The notes below the pieces were generated by a model. It did no database searches and was not told the DNA's origin. It saw nothing but the letters and a program-made list of their open reading frames with translations. Below, in pieces: positions 31,600 to 41,788 of a stretch of DNA of 64,000 nucleotides; positions within the stretch are counted from its first letter, which is position 1; the number at the start of each line of letters is the position of its first letter. The translations under genes and the position numbers were made by a program. The stretch is taken from assembly GCA_009746045.1 (NCBI GenBank), contig RPFO01000406.1, forward strand, positions 3,560,701-3,624,700, in the 5' to 3' direction. Origin of the DNA: Mesostigma viride (lineage: Eukaryota > Streptophyta > Mesostigmatophyceae > Mesostigmatales > Mesostigmataceae).

Positions 31600-31960
31600 A
31601 GCTACATCATAATCATTATACAAGTCATTGTCAAGTAAGGCCAGCTCACCATGCTGGGACCCAGCACATGCTCCCTTGGTCCAATCTTATCCCCTACAGC
31701 GGCGTGGGTGGGTGGGTGGGGGTGGGTGGGTGGGTGGGTGGGTGGGTGGGTGGGTGGGTGGGTGGGTGGGTGGGTGGGTGGGTGGGTGGGTGGGTGGGTG
31801 GGTGGGTGGGTGGGTGGGTGGGTGGGTGGGTGGGTGGGTGGGTGGGTGGGTGGGTGGGTGGGTGGGTGGGTGGGTGGGTGGGAGCTGCAAAAAGGCCTCC
31901 CCACGTTCACCACACTGACCAGTCACTCTAAGTACGGTGTGAAAATGAAACAACAAGGCA
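31600..31960 (-). repeat. Reverse family-4-like A/spacer/B with expanded (GGGT)n
   Basis: Read on the minus strand: GTACTTAGAGTG, GAACGTGGGGAGGCC and TTTTTGCAGCT (end of A), then (CCCA)n, then GTGCTGGGTCCCAGCATGGTG and TTGACAATGACTTG (B). The spacer is expanded to about 180 bp (31702-31882), roughly 45 tetramers. The + strand could form G-quadruplexes. All six frames through it read as Gly-Val-Trp or Thr-His-Pro repeats without meaning. Confidence 0.65.
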
Positions 31961-32945
31961 CTGTCATGTCTCAAGGCGCCGCGCCCCCCTCAACAAGGCG
32001 GGCACGGTTGACAGTAGGCACTAGTACCGGCGCAACGCCGGTCCCCATCTTCATACTCTAGTCCTATGTAACACAAGCACCTCACCTGGTGTAGTAGGAC
32101 TTCTGTGGACTCGAGAGAGAGAGGTTTGCACCGAACAACGCCATGGCTCTTGCAGGAAATGTTGCCTTTATTAGAAGAAAGAAACACAGGCGTAAGTCAA
32201 GTCACTTCCAAGAACGCACGTAGCACAGACGACCTCGTCGTATGTAGTGCAAGTGGAACGTGCACGCAAGAGCTAGCGACCTAGGGCTACCAAATCACAC
32301 ATATAACTTGCTAGGTACGCGTCCAAGTATTCGGCACTGTCACTGCTGAACTGTCACACAGTTGATTACGTAGACTATGGCGCGCCTTTGGCGCAGAGAT
32401 CTATCAAATGTCCATTAACTGCTAGTCCTGTGGACCTATCCGTACTGTACTCAGCATCAACTGTCTCATAGGTCCTGGCGCGCTCTGGCACGCTTACCTA
32501 TCAATTCAGCATTGATCAAGTCCTGTACAAGTCCTGTCAAAGTCCTGCGGACTATCAAAGTGACACTTGTACATCCTGTGCCTGTACGCTCCCACATAGG
32601 CGCGTGGCACTGTCGGCACAACCTAGGAACCGTCATAACTTTTACGTCCCGTACGTAACCAAATGAGGCGTTCAAGGTGTCGTTGGAAAGAGCGTAACAA
32701 TCTCTATCCATCTACAGTAACGTCAATCCTTTACGTTAAATGTAGGTGACGTACGGTAGAGCTACGCAACAGGCAGCAGATCGGCCCCCTTCGAGCCCGC
32801 CGCAACAGACCTAAGTGAGCAGATAGCTCAGAAATACAAATGAAGCGCGCTACAAGCAAAGTCCAGGCATCGGGCAAGTCCATGACAACGTTGGATGGCC
32901 GGTCTCTGAGGAAATTGAAAGAAATCAAGGCTGTGTTGAAGGCCT
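31961..32945. other. No clear gene, presumed copia internal and flanking sequence
   Basis: Nothing is recognised except a short stretch CCATGGCTCTTGCAGGAAAT followed by GTTGCCTTTATTAGAA (32143-32180), which recurs diverged at 33646-33690. On the minus strand this contains AATAAAGGCAAC, a polyadenylation-like signal. Confidence 0.3.
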
Positions 32946-33458
32946 TTGCATCGGCTTATTGTGACCTCCAGGTCAAGGTCTGTACTAGAGATCAGGATTC
33001 ACTTAAGGCTCGGTCAAAATGGCGCTGATGGAGGCGGAGGATCTACAACTGCACAAAAGGCGTTCTGCTCAAGAAAGGAGGGCTCCCCTAACGGCCAGGT
33101 TTTCCACACTACTACGAACAAAAGTGGAGGGAACAAACGGTGCAACTACTGCAAGAAGGCCGGGCACATGGAGACCCGGTGCTGGGAGAAGCATCCGGAA
33201 CTAAAGCAAGAACGCAAAAACAGGGCGACGCGACGGAACCAAGCCAGAAAACAGCACTCACCAGGTGCCTGCAAGGCGCGGATCACCGAGGAGGCTGCGG
33301 AGCGGTCCGGCTTTGTCTTCGCCACCATCGCCAAGTCGCCATCGCCGTCGGAAGCTGTTGCACTCACGCAGTACTTATGTATGAAAAGATCAACCAGCTG
33401 CCCGTGCAGCACCGACCAGCTGCTCGTGCAGGTTGTCTTGGTAGTGTCAGCTTTGTGA
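32946..33458 (+). pseudogene. Ty1/copia-like gag C-terminus with zinc knuckle
   Basis: The frame holds CNYCKKAGHMETRC (C-x2-C-x4-H-x4-C) followed by WEKHPELKQERKN. A knuckle followed by W.K.PE is the common copia gag pattern. Upstream parts of gag are in other frames (a frame starting near 33019 gives ALMEAEDLQLHKRR), so the gene is broken. It lies about 1.5 kb downstream of the primer site at 31405 and on the same strand, which fits one copia element of LTR, PBS and gag. The pol genes do not follow; unrelated sequence comes after about 33460. Confidence 0.6.
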
Positions 33459-34643
33459 CTGGCACAATACCTGTACTTTAGTCTGTACAAGCAGGTGCTC
33501 CTGCTAAAGCGTCGTCATAATCAAAAGGTTTGACCCCATCATCAGTTGGGATACGATGCTCAAATGTGTTCGGCATGGCTGTGGAGGTTGTAATACGAGT
33601 TGCGATGAGCACGCGCCAGACTGCATAACACGTGCCAGAACACTCCATGGCTTTAGAGCACTAGAAATTGTTGCCTTTATTATGGAATAGTAAAACCACA
33701 GTGAGAAGTCACTGATTGATAGATTTGTTGTACGTGATGGCAATGTATGCCCGTGGCAGTTCACGGTCTACTAAAATGTGCCGTCATTTGCTATACTTCA
33801 ATTATTTTAGAAGCAGCGCTCCATTGACATGTACATAATCAATCAAGCGCAACTCCTTCTATACCGAGTGTACATGCATAGCACTGCTGTCATGAATGTG
33901 AGCTATGTCGTCGACCGCACACTAGATTTGGGTACTGGCAGTCAGAAACTAAGCATATGTTAGTCGCAAGCTCCGTTGGGACCTGCGACCGGGGCCGGGT
34001 TTCGATGACGTCTGCGTAAGGTACGCCGGCGGATATCATAATACTTACCGCAGTTCACTTGCGCCCTCGTGAGCTATGCCGGCAAATGTCAGTATTGCTA
34101 CGGCGGTACACGTACTCGGTGTCGGATAAGTTCAGATCCGTATGTGACGCAGTCGTTTGGTGACTGACCGTGAACTTCAAACGTGTGGAGTTAGTACGCT
34201 GGGTACCTAATAAATAGGGTAACACCCACCAGTATCCCTGATCCCATGGTGCACTCAGACAGTCTCTAGAGGCACATTCAATTGTTTACTTGCCAGTTTC
34301 TCACGATACTGGCTTGGAAACAGTTGTGTGCTCAGGTCAATTAGTGTTGCTGGAAGCAGTTGCACGCAAGCGCGCCACTGTAGCTGGCAGCTATACATAT
34401 ACAGTCTGTTCTATAAGTTCATTAATAATGATTATGATCACGGTCGAGTCTCAGTGAGTGATGGGCATGTAAGTAACATAAGGAAAACCCCGATTGTACT
34501 ACATATCTATGTATAATATACCCCACTATGAATTATTAATAGGACCCTTCATTTGACTGCTAACAACTCGTGTCTTTTGTTGCCATTATTATTGTAACAA
34601 ACGCACTGCGAATTTCCTCCCTTGCACCCATGCCCACGGAAAG
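33459..34643. other. Remainder of intron c-d, no gene recognised
   Basis: It holds the second copy of the TTGCCTTTATTA motif (33646-33690). No frames with domains are present. It ends with a pyrimidine-rich region and CGGAAAG at 34637-34643, used here as acceptor. Confidence 0.35.
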
Positions 34644-34795
34644 GGTGACAAAGTGCGCGTGAGCCGAGCATTGATCATCGCAGCGGGCCTTGCCATCGTT
34701 ACCAGCCTACTCTCCCAGTCGTTTGAGCTCTGGCGCAAATCGTACAGATTTGGAGTGTGGTTAATAAGAAACGCCATTCTGCTCCTGATGAAGAG
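34644..34795 (+). CDS. Polytopic membrane protein, probable exon d
   Basis: The frame GDKVRVSRALIIAAGLAIVT, then SLLSQSFELWRKSYRFGVW and LIRNAILLLMK, is entered in phase 0 after an AG at 34642-34643, as required by exon c. It has one good membrane helix (ALIIAAGLAIVTSLL). In the TRP-like family a further helix is expected after the LQLFVILLLLL helix, so content and position agree. The donor AG/GTGCGT at 34796 is plausible, but the next exon was not found. The acceptor is not strong, and the exon could be longer or chance. Confidence 0.45.
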
Positions 34796-35160
34796 GTGCG
34801 TCTCAACCCGTATACATGTTTGTCTTTCTCTTCAAACTGCGCAGGCTACATATTTCATGAAATCGTGCATTACCCCGGTGCTATGCACCTAGCACCCGCA
34901 CCCGCATGCTCTGGCTCAGTGGCTCTCTTTGTTCTCTACAGCGTAGTTGTCCTAAAACACCGTCGGGCATATTCTGAACTTTCAAAGGTCCTGCAGCAAT
35001 CTGATTGTTTGGTTGGGTGCGAACATGGAAATTTTGATTTAAAGCTACAGTATACAGTACAGAACTCTATCCTCTTGAGGGATTATGCATTCTGATTGGT
35101 AATGATGACCATAGCATGCAACAATTGACAGGTCAAGCTCTAGGATCGAGTTGGACATAA
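34796..35160 (+). other. Possible coding continuation, unresolved
   Basis: A frame open from 34757 to 35095 (GYIFHEIVHYPGAMHLAPAP, then SVALFVLYSVVVLKHRRAY) includes a hydrophobic stretch. A CTGCGCAG acceptor lies at 34837-34844. The phase does not match the donor at 34796 without a stop, so the join is not accepted. Confidence 0.25.
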
Positions 35161-37244
35161 AATCGGATTTCTCTGAAAATAGTTTCTTATAATGGGCGAG
35201 AACGAACGCCGCAATCGAAGTGTTCCTGACGGCGGCAAAGATTACGTGGCACGCTCTTGGGGTTCCAGTTTCGCTGGCATGGCCGGCGACTAGGGCCGTT
35301 TTTAGCGGATGATAATCAGTTTGGATTTTGTAACTGGGTGATTAGTTACGGGCAGTTTTCGTTGTTGTTCAGGCGGTTAAAAAGGTCGTATTTATAAGGC
35401 CTTTTAATTTTGTATGCTGGCCTGAAACTGCCTTTGATTGGCGACTAGTGTAGTTAAAAGTTCTGACTCGAATCATTTTGCTGACATTTCGTAGTTGCCG
35501 GTCTGACATTAGTTGTGTCAGTAAGGCTGGGATTTTTTTAGGGGCGTTGCCATGTAGCGTGTTGTGTCGTCTTTTTAGGGACCTTGCGAGGAAGGGGAAG
35601 GTCTTTTTTCTTGCATGACGCTGGGCACGCGTTGGCCGAGGCTATGGTGATGCAAGGAATGCCGACGCCTCCCCGGCCTTGTGCCCGCTCGGGCGCAGGG
35701 CTTAATTAAATTAACAGACGGGCGGCAGCCCCTGAGCTTCCGGTTTCACGGAAGTCACAGCGGCTGCCAAGTGTCCGGACTGATTCTCACTTTGGATCTG
35801 GGTCCGGATGGTTGGGAATCTGCGCAGGAGGTTGGGCTGCGCTAGTGCAATATTCAGATCGAATATGAAGGGGAAGATCTGCTTGTCGAAACGGAAGGGC
35901 TGGCCTGCGTGGCAGCCTTGTACCTGAGGATGCTTGCGCTTCGGGTTAAGGTTCTGTGACGTTGGCTGGCCTGCCTTGGGCTGGTTCGTACCTGGGGATG
36001 CTTGCGCTCCGGGTTGGACTAGTTGAGGACGTGGCGATAATTTTAATAAATTTACAAATATTTTCACTCACACCGTTGTTTGGCGCGCGGTCTCGGCGCT
36101 GGGGGTGAGGGCTGATATGCGGCCTTGATTATATGCCTAACGGTAAATCTGTTAGCATGGTAGGTGCGGGGGTGTGCCCCCTGTCAAGGACGATGCTCTC
36201 CTAAAGGGGTCGTGGCGAAATATAGTGAGAAACGAAACTTGGGGTTTCGGTAATTGCTTGATCGCTGTGTCTTCTGCTTTGTCTTCGCAACAACAATAAC
36301 TCCTGTTGCCGATCAGAGGGGAGGCCTTCTTTGGGGTCGGTGGCGGGCCCTGCAAAGGGTCAATTCGCGAGAATGTGGTTACCTATAACAGTGCATCAAT
36401 GCATCCACAGCTGCTGGTGTTAAAACGGGGTCCATTGCGGCAGGGCATTCTCAATGGACACGCGGTCCTTGGAAGGAGGGGAGCGGCTTTGAGTCAGCCA
36501 GGCGTGGGGGAGTTGGGGTTTCGCAAACTTTGCTCGGAGAACTGCAAATGGCAGGGGACGCCATTTTGCTGTCCATTTTAAGCGACCACTTAATGTTTTC
36601 AATAAGAAGTTGGTGGAGTGGGAGCAATGGATACACGAATCGGATTTCTCTGAAAATAGTTTCTTATAATGGGCGAGAACGAACGCCGCAATCGAAGTGT
36701 TCCTGACGGCGGCAAAGATTACGTGGCACGCTCTTGGGGTTCCAGTTTCGCTGGCATGGCCGGCGACTAGGGCCGTTTTTAGCGGATGATAATCAGTTTG
36801 GATTTTGTAACTGGGTGATTAGTTACGGGCAGTTTTCGTTGTTGTTCAGGCGGTTAAAAAGGTCGTATTTATAAGGCCTTTTAATTTTGTATGCTGGCCT
36901 GAAACTGCCTTTGATTGGCGACTAGTGTAGTTAAAAGTTCTGACTCGAATCATTTTGCTGACATTTCGTAGTTGCCGGTCTGACATTAGTTGTGTCAGTA
37001 AGGCTGGGATTTTTTTAGGGGCGTTGCCATGTAGCGTGTTGTGTCGTCTTTTTAGGGACCTTGCGAGGAAGGGGAAGGTCTTTTTTCTTGCCCACCCACC
37101 CTCCCTGTGTTTTGTTGTCTTGGGGTTTCGCAAACTTTGCTCGGAGAACTGCAAATGGCAGGGGACGCCATTTTGCTGTCCATTTTAAGCGACCACTTAA
37201 TGTTTTCAATAAGAAGTTGGTGGAGTGGGAGCAATGGATACACG
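35161..37244 (+). mobile_element. Family-3 non-autonomous element with split direct repeats
   Basis: A1 is 35161-35613 (453 bp, starts AATCGGATTTCTCTGAAAAT, ends GTCTTTTTTCTTG). The internal region is 35614-36512 (899 bp). B1 is 36513-36637 (125 bp, starts TTGGGGTTTCGC), A2 is 36638-37090 (453 bp), a 29-bp spacer CCCACCCACCCTCCCTGTG.. is 37091-37119, and B2 is 37120-37244 (125 bp). A1/A2 and B1/B2 look identical, so this is a young insertion. The internal part carries two diverged copies of GTACCTGRGGATGCTTGCGC (35920 and 35990) and no coding motif. Confidence 0.8.
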
Positions 37245-37394
37245 AAGGAATCTTGCATGATGCTTTATGGAAATCATAAATCACGAAATAAACGCTGTGT
37301 TATTTCTCACGTTCGTTTGTTGTTGCCCTTTGTATTTATCTTCGTTCTGCATGACCTAATTAGGTTCATGCAGAACCTGTGCTTCAAATGTTTC

Positions 37395-37815
37395 CGCGTT
37401 CAAGCCAAGTGTGCGACACTTTTTTTGCAAATTTCAAAGAGGACCCCGAAAATTTTGCACAATTCGCGTGATTTCGCACAATTTTCACACGATTTTGCAC
37501 GATTTTGCACGATTTTGCACGATTTTGCACGATTTTGCACGATTTTGCACGATTTTGCACAGTTTTCGCACAATTTCGCACGATTTCGCACGATTTACGA
37601 ATGGACTTTGTAGAGTGACCCTTGAAAATTTGCTTGAATTCACATGTGGTTTGCACTTCCAAATTTTTTACCGTCGACATGTGTCACACTAATTATTATT
37701 CATTCACACTTTCATTTGCCCGATTTTGGTAAATTTCAGGAAATTTTGCACGATTTCGCACAATTTTGCACAATTTCGCACGATTTCGCACGATTTCGCA
37801 CAACTTCGCACGGTG
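37395..37815 (+). repeat. GATTTTGCAC decamer minisatellite
   Basis: GATTTTGCAC is repeated head to tail about 7 times perfectly at 37491-37560, flanked by variants (GATTTCGCAC, AATTTTCACAC). A second, shorter run is at 37738-37812 after a 130-base gap. The TTTT tract recurs every 10 bases. The upstream flank (GCCAAGTGTGCGACACTT) matches the copy at 8318-8490 in reverse. Confidence 0.8.
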
Positions 37816-37859
37816 ATGTGGTGGCCCGGGAACGCTCACGCAGTACACGTGGCAATATC

Positions 37860-38660
37860 CCATTGGCTGGTACTTGTGAAGTAATCCACTGAGCACTTCA
37901 ATACTACAATGAAGTATATTGTGGAAATCTGTACTAGATCCTCTATCTTTAAGGACACAGGAGGACCCTACATGTTGATCTCCAACCAACTCCAGCCATT
38001 CTCTCCCTCGTGGAAACGATGTGGCTTAGATATATTATTCGTTGATGTTCGGCCGCACCTGGCCTGCTCACTTTCACATGCATGAGGACTCACTTGGGTC
38101 TTATGGAGTTTGGATCTTACCATTCCATGGTTGCTGTTGTGTAACCTTCTGTAGTTAGAACCCAAATCGATCTGAAGTGAAGCCTCTTCTCCAGGAGAGG
38201 ACAAAGCACCAAGGGGGGATAAAACTTACAGATGGAGCATCAGGCTCAGGCTCGCTGATTGCTCCTTATGCCAGTAGGTTCCCAGCCATCATAGACCTTA
38301 ACACTTGGCATTCATCGAGGGCCAGCCGTGGAAGCTTGGTCATAGCATCCGCAGGATTTGAGTGTTCTGGTATAGATGCACAGTCACAGAGTGGCTGGAC
38401 AACTCCTTTGCCAGAAGGTATAGTCCAAGTCAGTCAGCAGTCATGGACGCGTGGCCCTCTCAGTCTTGATAGAGGAAGCCATGGGCTTATTATCATCACA
38501 ATAAACCCTGACATCAGTCACAGGTTGAGGTCTTATCTGACTCAGACACCATAAGAGTAGTTCTCTTGTGTATATGGCGTCGCGAATGCACAGACTGATG
38601 GCATGTGCCCTGCATTCCATTACAATTCGTTCAAGTGGCCCGCCGGAGCGGCTGTACAAT
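37860..38660 (-). pseudogene. Ty1/copia RNase H end and 3' flank
   Basis: Minus frame 38659-38441 reads PLERIVMECRAHAISLCIRD, then AIYTRELLLWCLSQIRP and VRVYCDDNKPMASSIK, the copia RNase H pattern around E.E......A..E..W.R.L and the D-N pair (here CDDNK). Downstream in another frame comes EHSNPADAMTK (about 38360-38325), the usual copia ending. A purine tract read on the minus strand from 38215 may be the polypurine tract. RT and integrase upstream are absent. Confidence 0.6.
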
Positions 38661-38772
38661 TTTTCCCAGTGAGCGCGCTGCCAAGTGTACTTGTGGGCAA
38701 ATTTTTAGGTGCTCCGTCACTTCGAGGTACTAAAACTTAGGATACGGTACGAATTCAGCGAATTTCAGCGAA

Positions 38773-39045
38773 TTTTCAGTCGAACGGAACGAAAGGAAGT
38801 GACGCCAACTACCAAAAAGTTTCCGTTATGAATTTTCAGTCCAACAATTCGCCCAAAAGGAAGTGACGCCAACTACCAAAAAGTTTCCGTTATGAATTTT
38901 CAGTCCAACGATTCACCCAAAAGGAAGTGACGCCAACTACCAAAACGTTTCCGCTACGAATTCTCAGTCCCACACTCTGGCGCAAAAGGAAGTGACGGCA
39001 ACTACCAAAAAGTTTCCGTCACAAACTTTCAGTCACGCACTTCGC
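38773..39045. repeat. 64-bp tandem repeat, 4 copies
   Basis: GGAAGTGACGCCAACTACCA starts at 38795, 38859, 38923 and 38988 (periods 64, 64, 65). The last copy is the most diverged. The units contain GAATTTTCAGTC. Confidence 0.8.
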
Positions 39046-39345
39046 GAATTTTAGTAGGGCTGCACGCAAGCTACCTTTCGTAATCTTGCGCAAGTATGGA
39101 ACGCATTTCATTCATCCGTAGGAACGCTGCCCGCCAACTACCCCCGTTCAAAAATTTCCGTCGAACTTTACTTGAGATTTGGAAATCTGAACGTCCGCGC
39201 AAATTTTAGCAGGGCTGCACGCAAGCTACCTTTCAAAATTTTGCGCAAGTATGGAACGCAGTTCATTCGTCCGGAGGAATGCTGCCCGTCAACAGCCCCC
39301 GTTCAGAAATTTCCGTCGAACTTTACTTGAGATTCGGAAATCTGA
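39046..39345. repeat. Tandem pair at the start of the subtelomeric domain
   Basis: Two copies (39046-39209 and 39210-39345) of a unit with GGGCTGCACGCAAGCTACCT, AAGTATGGAACGCA and TTTCCGTCGAACTTTACTTG. The second runs on without a break into module C1. The same sequence is present once in every later module (for example 43768-43900). Confidence 0.75.
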
Positions 39346-40069
39346 ACGTGCGGTTGGAGTTTCGAGGGGAAGCCCAAGTTCCCCAAGTACTGTAATCCAC
39401 CAATGACGCGCCTCGAACACTTGCCCGCTAAAACCTAAGCAGCCGCTCCGGCTGGCCACATAAACGAAACAAGATGCCGCAGTATCGACACCAGCACCTA
39501 ACCTGAAGTCTCTGATTAATATATATGTATACTAGATCTTGAAATCTATCAATGCAGAGCCATACAGCAGGGAATACCTTTCTTTGACAGAAATGACAAG
39601 AAAACACACAAAATTCTCCAAGTGTCATGCAACACCCCTGGTGTATAGAGCTCCTCATCGGCTAACTGGCCAGTGCCGCGGTACTCGGGTGTTACGGGCC
39701 TGCCATGTGGCAGCTGCACGCCATCTACCTCCGTGAGCTTGAGGACAAACATCAACCTGAGCAGCTGGTGATCTTTGGGAGGACATCCACAGGCTCTCCA
39801 CGGTTGGCAACTATCGACTCATGCCCACAGGCAACAAAGCCAAGAGTCCATGCCTTAGCCATCTCAACTTGGGGCTTTCCTCTCAACTTGGGGCATCATC
39901 TCCACTACCTTGCGCCAAGGTACTGTCAGCCGACTCGTTCCAGGGATCTGATACGTCTGCACCCCCAACAGACGTGGGTCAGACGTAGTTGGGATGATCA
40001 GCGATTGGTTGCTTAGTATCATGTCCCCCTTAATCTGACCCCTCACAGCCCTCACAGTCACACTAAGAC

Positions 40070-40572
40070 CTAGAGGGAGTACTTAGCTCGATATATCTGT
40101 AGGGGGAAACTGCCCTTCCCATCTAGTGCCAACTCTTCAGAGGTTATCCTCACCCCTGCAGGCATGCAGGCATAAGAAATTCTGTCCCGATATGGCAGGC
40201 CCGGAGGCCCCTGAGAACCCTCTACCACACTGAACGTGGTGGGCACCCCCAGAATAGGCACATTCACTTCCCCTCGGATCTTCGAGGACACATTCCCCGA
40301 GATATCAGACACAGCTGGGCAACCAAGGGATGACATCTGCAAGCCTAGCTGCAGCATCTTCTACCCTGAGAATAGACACCTGAGAATTGGTATCCACCTC
40401 TGATGTTGGTGCCCATCATGAGCCCCGCCCCGTGAGCTACCTTAGGAGGAGATAGTTTGGGATCACGCTTGCTGCTAGCTCATCAGTGCTTGGATGACGT
40501 CCGCCATCAGTGGCCCCCTGGGCTGTGGTGCAGCCCTGGCGCCTGCTGGCCTTGCGACAGTTGCTGCAGCAG
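40070..40572 (-). pseudogene. Retroelement gag-protease remnant in C1
   Basis: On the minus strand a degenerate knuckle CSNCRKASRRQGC (about 40570-40530; H replaced by R and one residue short) is followed, in another frame near 40405-40360, by SEVDTNSQVSILRVE. This resembles the VDTGS active-site motif of retropepsins with Gly changed to Asn. The next frame (40357-40070) gives LGLQMSSLGCPAVSDISG and NVPILGVPTTFSVVEGSQG, fitting the rest of such a protease. The remnant recurs in C2 (45319-45821), C3 (51822-52324) and C5 (62051-62553). It has broken frames in all, so it is now only part of the repeat. Confidence 0.5.
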
Positions 40573-41581
40573 ACTCCTGCTTCACTTACTCCATCCAGGA
40601 CAGACCATCATCCAAGGCATGGAAGGTTAGCTCCTGCTGCCTGGCTCCCATCCAGTTCCTCCCCTTCCCAGGGTGGATCAGGGCCGTCTACAGGACAGAC
40701 TGAATTTGGCCTTCTTTAGTTGACGTGAGCCCAGGACAACCTATACACGTGCCTTGGAACCTTTTCCAAAGCCACCAGACAAGAATGGTTAGCCCCATCC
40801 ACGTAGGTTACCAGCCCATCCTGCCACCTCCCTTGCTTGCCTGATCTTGACAGTTCCTTCCACATCCTGACCCCCAGTCCCATCTGTGGCCTCGGCATCT
40901 AACAGCCCTTGTCCTTCCGCCTTAGCCAGGCAAACACCCTGTCTACCTTCCAGTTACGCATGCATTCACTGTTTCCAAAGAAAGACAACATCCCAAACTG
41001 CAATATGCCAGGGGAGAGATGGCCACACCATCATAGCAGTAGTTTACCCTGTTATATGTGTTCATTGAGAATGATAAATTACGGAGGTGAGATTGGCATG
41101 CAACATAAGGAAAACCCTGAAAAGAAGAATATATGTATATATACCACCACACTAGGTGTGACTGTGATGTCGGCACGCGTCAGGCAGACTGAAGCACGTT
41201 TAAAATGTTTGTTGGACAACCAGTCGCGCTCTGCGATTCTTCATTTTGCGGAAGCTACAAAGTGTAAGAGGTGGTGACCACCGCAAATGGTTTCTGTTTA
41301 GGCTTTCCTATATCCTTGGGGGTAAAAACAAGTGTTCTGTGGAAAAGTCTTGAGTTCATGCATCAAATAGTCTTGTTTTGGACTCTGGCACCAAATTTTT
41401 CTAAATTTAAATTAGGCGCGCCGGATAGATAGACCTAGTACCTTGTACCTGGCCACGTGCTAGTGATCCTCTGAATAATGAGCTGTGCTGTGTGAATCCG
41501 TTTCTGGCCTTGCTTTGCTTTGCTTGCATAACCACAAAACATCAAATTTATGACAATATGCGTGCTGACTCAAGTCATGCA

Positions 41582-41788
41582 CTATAGACTATAATCGCCA
41601 AACTTCAGTCGATCTAAAACATCAAATGGTGATGGATTTTCATGGTTCATGATCCAATCAACCCACTGTCCGTCACGGATTTCAGGAATTTGTTGGCTGC
41701 TAGCCCAGTTCCTCACGCTTTTGTGTCCTTTGGTCCCGTAGCCTGGCCGAAATTTCTTTGATAGGGAAGCGTAATCTCCAGAGACCAA
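41582..41788 (-). CDS. Conserved 68-codon frame in C1, function unknown
   Basis: The frame reads VSGDYASLSKKFRPGYGTKG, then HKSVRNW, QIPEIRDGQWVDWIMNHEN and PSPFDVLDRLKFGDYSL. It is intact in C1, C2 (46831-47040), C3 (52558-52764) and C5 (63566-63772). The only length change among copies is one in-frame codon insertion in C2 (NWSPSSQQ against NWASSQQ). Upstream the frame is open back to SKNWQVPDL and then meets a stop, so an exon start or a decayed gene fragment is possible. I do not recognise the family. Intactness may simply reflect recent duplication. Confidence 0.35.
   Translation of the reverse strand: MVSGDYASLSKKFRPGYGTKGHKSVRNWASSQQIPEIRDGQWVDWIMNHENPSPFDVLDRLKFGDYSL

Noticed and set aside
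31602-32061. Frames of Gly-Val-Trp and Thr-His-Pro repeats
   Set aside because: Direct translation of the (GGGT)n/(CCCA)n microsatellite, open in many frames at once.
39705-40016. 103-codon frame conserved in C1, C2, C3 and C5
   Set aside because: Its conservation follows from duplication of the module. It lies downstream of and opposite to the gag-protease remnant, shows no domain, and several other frames are equally conserved.
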